A stretch of 24,854 nt of DNA from a virus. The stretch is from positions 1-24,854 of the IMG/VR virus record IMGVR_UViG_3300036859_000561. One strand, given 5' to 3'. How positions within the stretch are numbered: position 1 is the first letter of the stretch; every line of letters begins with the position of its first letter. The notes below the pieces were generated by a model that was given only the letters and a program-made list of their open reading frames with translations, had not been told where the DNA came from and searched no databases. A program made the position numbers and the translations under genes. Positions 19,891-24,854 of the stretch are shown here, piece by piece.

Positions 19891-20727
19891 TCAAGAGCCC
19901 TCGCGTTTGCGCTGCCGCCGGCGGCGTTCGAAGGTTCTCGGCTCGCGGCGATGATCGATCACCTGCACGCTCTGGCGTTCGCCCACGCCGAACTTGCGCG
20001 TGAGGTAGCGATCCAGCCAGGCCGTCAGGCGCTCGCGGATGACCTCCCGCGGCTGCCCGTCGAACACGGAGTCGAGCAACTCTTCGCCTCGCCAGAGTGC
20101 AGCCAGGGGCAGGCCGTCGATCGTTTCGGGAGACAGCAGCGCGTCGGCGGCGTCCCCGACGTTGACGATGTCGGACGCGTGAATGTCTTTCGGCCGCCAG
20201 AGCGGGGGCAGCGGCTCGCCGTCCGCTCCCTTTCGGCGCGTGCCGTCGGGTTCCAGACGGTACTCTTCGTCGACCTTGACCATCAGCGAACTCGACAGGG
20301 CGCCGGGATCCGATTCGGCAAGGGCCATCACGTAATCGCCGAGCGGCCGTCCGCCCTGCGGCGGGGTTTCGAGGGCCGTCTTGTCGAAGTGCAAGTCGGC
20401 GCGGACCGCCTGCACCGTCTTGCCGGTCCGTTCGTCGAGCGCCGTCGACATCGCCGGGTTGTGCGCGCGTCCCAGGAACTTGCCCAGGCCGTCGTTGCTG
20501 GCGTCGGGATGGGCGAACCTGGACTTGGTGCCGCCGCGGTTTGCGGCCATCAGGCTGACGATCGACTCGAGAGCCTGGCCGTCGAACTCGCCGCGGTCCA
20601 TTGACTTGAAGGGGCCTTCTTGCGCGACGACGTAGCCGCGGATGATGGCGTTCTTGCGATCGACGCCGATCGGCCGGCCGGTCACTTTGCAGGCTTCCCA
20701 GTTGGGGCGGAGGTTAAACTTTGGCAT
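19891..20727 (-). CDS. Prohead (capsid maturation) protease
   Basis: This 278-residue protein is a probable HK97-type serine protease. It would cleave the capsid delta domain and itself during head maturation. An N-terminal domain with IIRGYVVAQEGPFKSMDRGE leads to a catalytic-looking His in RFAHPD (His73), and a Ser cluster (PGALSSSLMVKV, 142-152) fits the nucleophile. The C-terminal end is Arg-rich (RRRRQRKREGS), perhaps binding the capsid or DNA. ATG 20727 has GGAG 9 nt upstream and overlaps the portal stop by 14 nt. The exact catalytic serine cannot be fixed by eye. Confidence 0.7.
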   Translation of the reverse strand: MPKFNLRPNWEACKVTGRPIGVDRKNAIIRGYVVAQEGPFKSMDRGEFDGQALESIVSLMAANRGGTKSRFAHPDASNDGLGKFLGRAHNPAMSTALDERTGKTVQAVRADLHFDKTALETPPQGGRPLGDYVMALAESDPGALSSSLMVKVDEEYRLEPDGTRRKGADGEPLPPLWRPKDIHASDIVNVGDAADALLSPETIDGLPLAALWRGEELLDSVFDGQPREVIRERLTAWLDRYLTRKFGVGERQSVQVIDHRREPRTFERRRRQRKREGS

Positions 20728-22585
20728 GGATCTTCTCCAGGGCTTTGTCGGCCCATCCGCCCGGATGCGTGATGGCCCATTCGTCGAGCGTCAAATCGAC
20801 CAGGCCGAACAACTCTTGCGGCTTGGCACTGCCGGCGATGTCGAGCAGCAACTCGCGGCTCGTGGCGCAGTATGCGGCGGCGATGCCGGCGGCATGGTTG
20901 TCGTCGATCGGCGCCAGGGCTTGCGCCAACGTCACCTCGAATTTGGGGAAGAACGCATCGAGCCAGGCGAGGAATTGGCCCGGTTTCTTCGCCGCCCGCC
21001 GCGCTTCGTTGGCGAGCTTCTTCGAGAGCCGGGCGAACACGTCCGCCAGGATCGGCCTTAGCGCTGGCGATGGCGGGCGCGGTTCATTCGGCGCCGGAGA
21101 CTCGAAATCCTTCAGGCCGTCGACGATCGTGTCGATCAGCGCTTCGTCCATCAGCGGGAAAGCTGCCTGTATGATCGCCTTCGACGAATCGGCCGGGTAC
21201 TGCTTCGCAGCCAGCTTGTCGGTAACCAAGATCAATGAGGCGATCTGAGCCCCATTTAACGCAGTTCCTTGAACGTCGCCCGTCGCCGCCGCGTCCTCGG
21301 CATCTTCCGCGGGCTGGCCATCGGCTGCCGGCTGGGCCTGCGTGTCTTGTGGCGGCTTCGGATTTGTCGCGTCGGGAATGGCGGCTTGCGCCTTCTGGAT
21401 GGGCTGCATGTTCACCGGGACGTAATACACGTCGCCGCCCGCGATCGGGTTCATGTCTTCGAGTTCGCGGATGTCGTTCTGAGAGAGAACCCCCATCATC
21501 CAAAGCTCTTTGTAAAACGCCGCGCGGGCCGCGGAGTCGCCGCGCAAAAGCGCTGCGACGTTGTGCTTGCAATAGACCTGCCGGGCCGTGGCCAAGCGCC
21601 TCAGGAGTTTGCGATCGTACTCTTGCTCCTTGTTGACCAGCGGCGGCATCAGGCTATAGATCACAAAATCTATACCTTGATGCTCGATGTTGGAAAATGT
21701 AGCGCGGCTCAGATCGCGCAGCAGGTGGGGTGGAATGTTCAGCCAACGCGCCACCTCTTCGGTTTGGAATTGCTTCGTTTGCAGCAGTTGCGCTTTTTCC
21801 AATTCCATCGTGCCGTCGCCAGCCAGCCAGTCCCAGCCGCCCCACAGCACGCCAACTCGGTTGACGTTCTCCGGACCGCCATGCGTTTCCTGCCACGACT
21901 CGCGGAACTCTTTGCGCGCCTCCTTGGACGGAGAGCCAGCGTGCTTGAGCAGGCCGCCCGGCTTGGCGCCGTTGCCGAAGAAGCGCGCGGAGAAATCCTG
22001 CGTGGCGATGCCAACCCCGAGAGACGTTAGCGCGTAGTCAACAAACGATCGGCCGGTCACGCCGTCTTTCGAGACCAGGGGCACGTGCAGCATGTCGCTG
22101 CTTTCGACCTCGCGAGTGCCATCCACTAGATAGAAAAGCTGGCCGCTGTCGCGCCGCTTTGCTTGCACGCGCCAGGGTTCGAGCGGCCAGAGCGCGGATA
22201 GTTCGCCGCGTTGATCGTTTTGGATTTCCGCGTATTCGTTGCCCCACAGCAGCCGATGGAACTCCGAGGTTCGCCGGCCGATCGACGCCGTCATCTCGGG
22301 GTTGTACTCGGTGTGCAAAACGTGATGCGCGGGTTCATCGTCGGCGACCTGGCGGCTGCGGCCGTCCTTGCGGTAGACCGACAGCGGCAGCGCCCCGATG
22401 ATCGAACTGAGCAACTGCACGCCGGCGAAAATGGCCGAGAGCGATAGCGCATCGTCCTCCGAGACGCTGACGCCCGCCGAACTCTGGCGGCCGCCCCACA
22501 TTACGCCGGGAGTCTCAGACCAGCGGCGGCCGGGGATCTTCGTCGCCAGTCGCTTCGCCCGTCCCAGCAGTCGATCGAGGATCAT
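20714..22585 (-). CDS. Portal protein, HK97 family, with C-terminal extension
   Basis: The 623-residue protein forms the dodecameric DNA channel at one head vertex. The canonical core (1 to about 390) shows LSLSAIFAGVQLLSSIIGAL and PLSVYRK near the start, YNPEMTAS, WPLEPWRVQAK, QTKQFQTEEVARWLNIPPHL and NDIRELEDMNPIAGGD. After a Pro/Ala/Gln-rich linker (about 393-430) comes an extension of about 190 residues with a TALNGAQIASLILVTDKLAA motif that I know from other phage portals. Typical HK97 portals are 400-450 residues, so this is long. It overlaps the small membrane gene by 71 nt and the protease by 14 nt. Confidence 0.9.
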   Translation of the reverse strand: MILDRLLGRAKRLATKIPGRRWSETPGVMWGGRQSSAGVSVSEDDALSLSAIFAGVQLLSSIIGALPLSVYRKDGRSRQVADDEPAHHVLHTEYNPEMTASIGRRTSEFHRLLWGNEYAEIQNDQRGELSALWPLEPWRVQAKRRDSGQLFYLVDGTREVESSDMLHVPLVSKDGVTGRSFVDYALTSLGVGIATQDFSARFFGNGAKPGGLLKHAGSPSKEARKEFRESWQETHGGPENVNRVGVLWGGWDWLAGDGTMELEKAQLLQTKQFQTEEVARWLNIPPHLLRDLSRATFSNIEHQGIDFVIYSLMPPLVNKEQEYDRKLLRRLATARQVYCKHNVAALLRGDSAARAAFYKELWMMGVLSQNDIRELEDMNPIAGGDVYYVPVNMQPIQKAQAAIPDATNPKPPQDTQAQPAADGQPAEDAEDAAATGDVQGTALNGAQIASLILVTDKLAAKQYPADSSKAIIQAAFPLMDEALIDTIVDGLKDFESPAPNEPRPPSPALRPILADVFARLSKKLANEARRAAKKPGQFLAWLDAFFPKFEVTLAQALAPIDDNHAAGIAAAYCATSRELLLDIAGSAKPQELFGLVDLTLDEWAITHPGGWADKALEKIHAKV

Positions 22586-22715
22586 TCACGTGCCCCCAAA
22601 CAGCGGCCGCGAGCAGCAGCCCGCCGGCGGCGATCGCCGCCAGCGGCAGATAAATCATCCCAAGCCCCAGGGTGAGCAACAACAAGCCAGCCAGCGCCGC
22701 CGTGTCCCTTACCAT
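22515..22715 (-). CDS. Two-helix small membrane protein between terminase and portal
   Basis: This 66-residue protein has two hydrophobic segments (about 5-24, TAALAGLLLLTLGLGMIYLP, and 26-40, AAIAAGGLLLAAAVW), then a polar acidic tail. ATG 22715 overlaps the large terminase stop (ATGGTAA) and the gene overlaps the portal start by 71 nt. This is consistent with coupled translation but also with chance. It has the topology of a small holin or an envelope-anchored accessory, but it sits in the packaging block and not in the lysis cluster. Composition and frame are consistent with a real gene, though the long overlap lowers confidence. Confidence 0.5.
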   Translation of the reverse strand: MVRDTAALAGLLLLTLGLGMIYLPLAAIAAGGLLLAAAVWGHVNDPRSTAGTGEATGDEDPRPPLV

Positions 22716-24373
22716 CGCTCTACGCCTCCGCTCGATTCCGCCGGCGCCAGCGTCGCCTGGGAAAGGCTCATTATGCCCGCGGGGATGCCGTCGATCTTGT
22801 TGGCCGATTTCTTGCGGTCGGGCATCATGTTGCCGACGCCGTCGCTTTTCATCGTCACGTTGCCGGCCATCCAGGTCAGGACCGGATTCGCGTTGTGCTG
22901 CAAGCGGCACTGCCTGACGAGCGACTCGAATAGCCGCGAAGGTTCGTTGAAGTTGTGGATGTTCTGGAGAAACTTGAACATCGCGATGCCGTGGGCCATC
23001 AGGTTCTGGGCGGTAGCCGTCGCGTTCCACGGATCGAAGGCGACCTGGCGCAGGTTGTATTTGCTCGCGCATTCTTTGACGCATTCCTCGATCGCCTTCA
23101 GGTCGATCTCGTTGCCCTCGGTCGCGTTGATGAAGCCCGCCTCAACCCAGGGCGCCAGCAGGTCGCGGAGCTTCTGGCCGCGGGTGTCCCTTGCTTCGTC
23201 GGGACACCAGAAGAAAGCGATCAACCGGAAGCCGTCTTCCCAGGGGAAGATGAGCACGAATGCCGCCAGGTCGGAAGAGTTGGCGATGTCGAGCCCGCCG
23301 AAACAATCCTTGCCGTCGAGTTCTTTCGGGTCGAACGTGGCCAGGCCGCATTTGTCCCAAAGGTCCATCGGCAGCCAGCCATCGGCCGAGGCGGTACGGA
23401 CGTTGAGATAGAGGCGTTTGAACGCGTTGGCGCTGGATGGCGAGCGCTCGGCCTTGCGGAATTTGTCGCGCAGATAGTCGATCGCAACGGAGATGCCGAG
23501 ATTGGGGTTGGCCTTGGCCCAACTCTTCTCGTCGGTCCAGTCGTCGTCGGCGTCGATCGTGTAAATCAGGGCGAACAGCGCATCATCGGGGTACCGGCCT
23601 TCCAGCACGTTCTTGGCGTACTTGTGCTGTTCGTCGTAGACCGTTTCTTGCCGTGAGTCGGCCGCGGCCGTGGTGATGCAGAACTTAAGCGGTTGAGCGC
23701 GGGCCCCCATCGCGGTGTCGAGCACGTCCCAAAACTCGCGGCCCTTCCAGGCATGCACTTCGTCGCAGATCAACCCGTGCGGATTGAGGCCGTCCGCGGT
23801 GTCGGCGTCGGCGCCGATTGGTTCGTATTTGCTGTTGGTCGATTCGACCGACAGATTGTCGCGGTAGATCTCGATGCGTTTCTTCAGCGCGGGCGACGCC
23901 TTCACCATCCGCTTCGCTTCCCCGTGGCTTAGCTTCGACTGGTCGCGTTTCGTGGCAGTGGAATAGACCTCGCAGCCCATCTCGTTATCAGCCACGAGCA
24001 ACAAGAGCGCGATGCCAGCGGCGAGCGTCGTCTTGCCCATTTTTCTCGGGACCTCCAGCCAGGCGTCGCGGAAGCGGCGCGTGCCGTCCGCACGTTTCCA
24101 CCCGAACACGCAACCGACAACGAACTTCTGCCACAGCGATAATACGAAGGGTTGCCCGGCCGACTTGCCCTTCGAATGTTTCAGAAAGCCAAAGAAACGA
24201 ATGGCTCGATCGGCCGCTTTCTGGTCCCACCAAATCCCGCGGGCCTCGCCGTTCGCAAGGTCATCCAAGTGCCGCTTGCAAGCGAGCTTCACCCACTTGC
24301 ATGCTGGGATTCGTCCCTCGGTGATGTCACGCGCATACGCCAGGACCGGGCAATCATGACGCGGCTGGTCCAT
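22709..24373 (-). CDS. Terminase large subunit (Terminase_1 type)
   Basis: The 554-residue DNA packaging motor and nuclease has an N-terminal ATPase with Walker A VPRKMGKTT (108-116), Walker B LICDEVHAW (201-209, Asp204-Glu205) and coupling motif FCITTAAAD (about 231-239). The C-terminal nuclease half has the acidic GGLDIANSSDLAAF motif (Asp362) and ends with a DRKKSANKIDGIPA pattern typical of HK97-like terminases. It works with the small subunit and docks on the portal. ATG 24373 overlaps the small subunit stop by 20 nt. Confidence 0.95.
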   Translation of the reverse strand: MDQPRHDCPVLAYARDITEGRIPACKWVKLACKRHLDDLANGEARGIWWDQKAADRAIRFFGFLKHSKGKSAGQPFVLSLWQKFVVGCVFGWKRADGTRRFRDAWLEVPRKMGKTTLAAGIALLLLVADNEMGCEVYSTATKRDQSKLSHGEAKRMVKASPALKKRIEIYRDNLSVESTNSKYEPIGADADTADGLNPHGLICDEVHAWKGREFWDVLDTAMGARAQPLKFCITTAAADSRQETVYDEQHKYAKNVLEGRYPDDALFALIYTIDADDDWTDEKSWAKANPNLGISVAIDYLRDKFRKAERSPSSANAFKRLYLNVRTASADGWLPMDLWDKCGLATFDPKELDGKDCFGGLDIANSSDLAAFVLIFPWEDGFRLIAFFWCPDEARDTRGQKLRDLLAPWVEAGFINATEGNEIDLKAIEECVKECASKYNLRQVAFDPWNATATAQNLMAHGIAMFKFLQNIHNFNEPSRLFESLVRQCRLQHNANPVLTWMAGNVTMKSDGVGNMMPDRKKSANKIDGIPAGIMSLSQATLAPAESSGGVERW

Positions 24374-24809
24374 TGAGGAAGTCTTCTAGTTCGTCCTGCG
24401 GCTCGGCGCTAGGCGCAATCGAATCGAGACCGAGACGCGACCCGAACTTGGCCAAGTCCATCGCCGCCTGCTTCGCGACCGCGAGCCAGGGATTCTGATA
24501 CTGCCCGCCGTTGCGCAGGCCGCGCAGGACCTCGCCCTTCGTCTTGAGCTTTCGCTCTGCCTTCGCCAGGCGACCCCACGCGCGGCAGTAACAGGTCAGA
24601 TCGCTGAGACTGAACTCCGTCAGCGAGCCCAAGGCACCGAGTGCGCGCGTGATGCGCTTCCACTCGCGCCGCGCTTCGAGCGTCAGAAACTTCGGCGCTT
24701 CGGGGATCGACGCCTTTGCCTTCAGACTGGGCTCGGGCAGCGGCCGCTTGCTCGCGTTGCCGTTGAGCAATCGCAGCCGCGGCGGCTTTGGCTTCGGCCC
24801 GCGCTTCAT
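24354..24809 (-). CDS. Terminase small subunit (P27-like)
   Basis: This 151-residue protein would bind the packaging site and recruit the large subunit. It starts with KRGPKPKPPRLRLLNGNASK, the N-terminal pattern of P27-family small terminases, followed by PEAPKFLTLEARREWKRITR and a helical body with LSDLTCYCRAWGRLAKAERK. ATG 24809 has GGGGTGGG 6-7 nt upstream. A TTG at 24815 in frame would add two residues and is less likely. It is the first visible gene of the leftward operon, and its promoter lies at or beyond the right edge. Confidence 0.9.
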   Translation of the reverse strand: MKRGPKPKPPRLRLLNGNASKRPLPEPSLKAKASIPEAPKFLTLEARREWKRITRALGALGSLTEFSLSDLTCYCRAWGRLAKAERKLKTKGEVLRGLRNGGQYQNPWLAVAKQAAMDLAKFGSRLGLDSIAPSAEPQDELEDFLNGPAAS

Positions 24810-24854
24810 TTGCAACCCACCCCTGTGTTAAACCTGCGAATTTTTCTGCGCCGC

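Overview
The window is the late-gene half of a tailed double-stranded DNA phage or prophage with HK97-type head genes and a probably long, non-contractile tail, in GC-rich DNA. No sheath or baseplate-wedge gene is visible. Two families of short palindromic repeats and several simple-sequence tracts look like those I associate with planctomycete and related PVC genomes. That host guess is inference from repeat style, not from a marker gene. No integrase, repressor, tRNA or bacterial core gene is present, so prophage and free phage cannot be told apart.

Layout. Bases 1-2130 (+ strand) hold a short modification cassette: the C-terminal part of a D12-class adenine methyltransferase, a Cys4 mini-protein, a C5 cytosine methyltransferase with a C-terminal Cys cluster, and two small genes. 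It converges at about 2.14-2.3 kb with one long leftward operon that fills the rest of the window. Read in transcription order from the right edge, the operon encodes small and large terminase, a two-helix membrane protein, portal, prohead protease, major capsid, a probable decoration-like protein and other virion proteins, gp6-like connector, head-closure protein, HK97 gp10-like protein, tail terminator, tail tube, tail chaperones G and GT joined by a -1 frameshift, and a short tape measure. Then come unrecognised tail-tip proteins, a LamG-domain protein with tandem repeats, a Gp77-like fibre adaptor, a tail fibre, a coiled-coil protein, and a cluster with membrane and secretion signals: a three-helix membrane protein, a membrane-anchored papain-like cysteine peptidase, a signal-peptide protein and a small anchored protein. 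That last cluster is the best candidate for lysis or envelope functions.

The most unusual feature is a family of seven palindromes of about 61-78 bp (family A). Six lie in gene junctions of the left part of the operon, each 2-8 nt after one stop codon and about 13-25 nt before the next start. The seventh lies in the convergent gap. None lies right of 8.54 kb. A second family (B) has two intergenic copies, and a third copy is read in frame inside the cysteine-peptidase gene. Further signals are an A9 slippery site with a hairpin 6 nt downstream, a compound RNA structure in the capsid leader with another hairpin behind the capsid gene, a dense cluster of GTCAC pentamers around the C5 methyltransferase start, and non-triplet simple repeats inside two coding regions.
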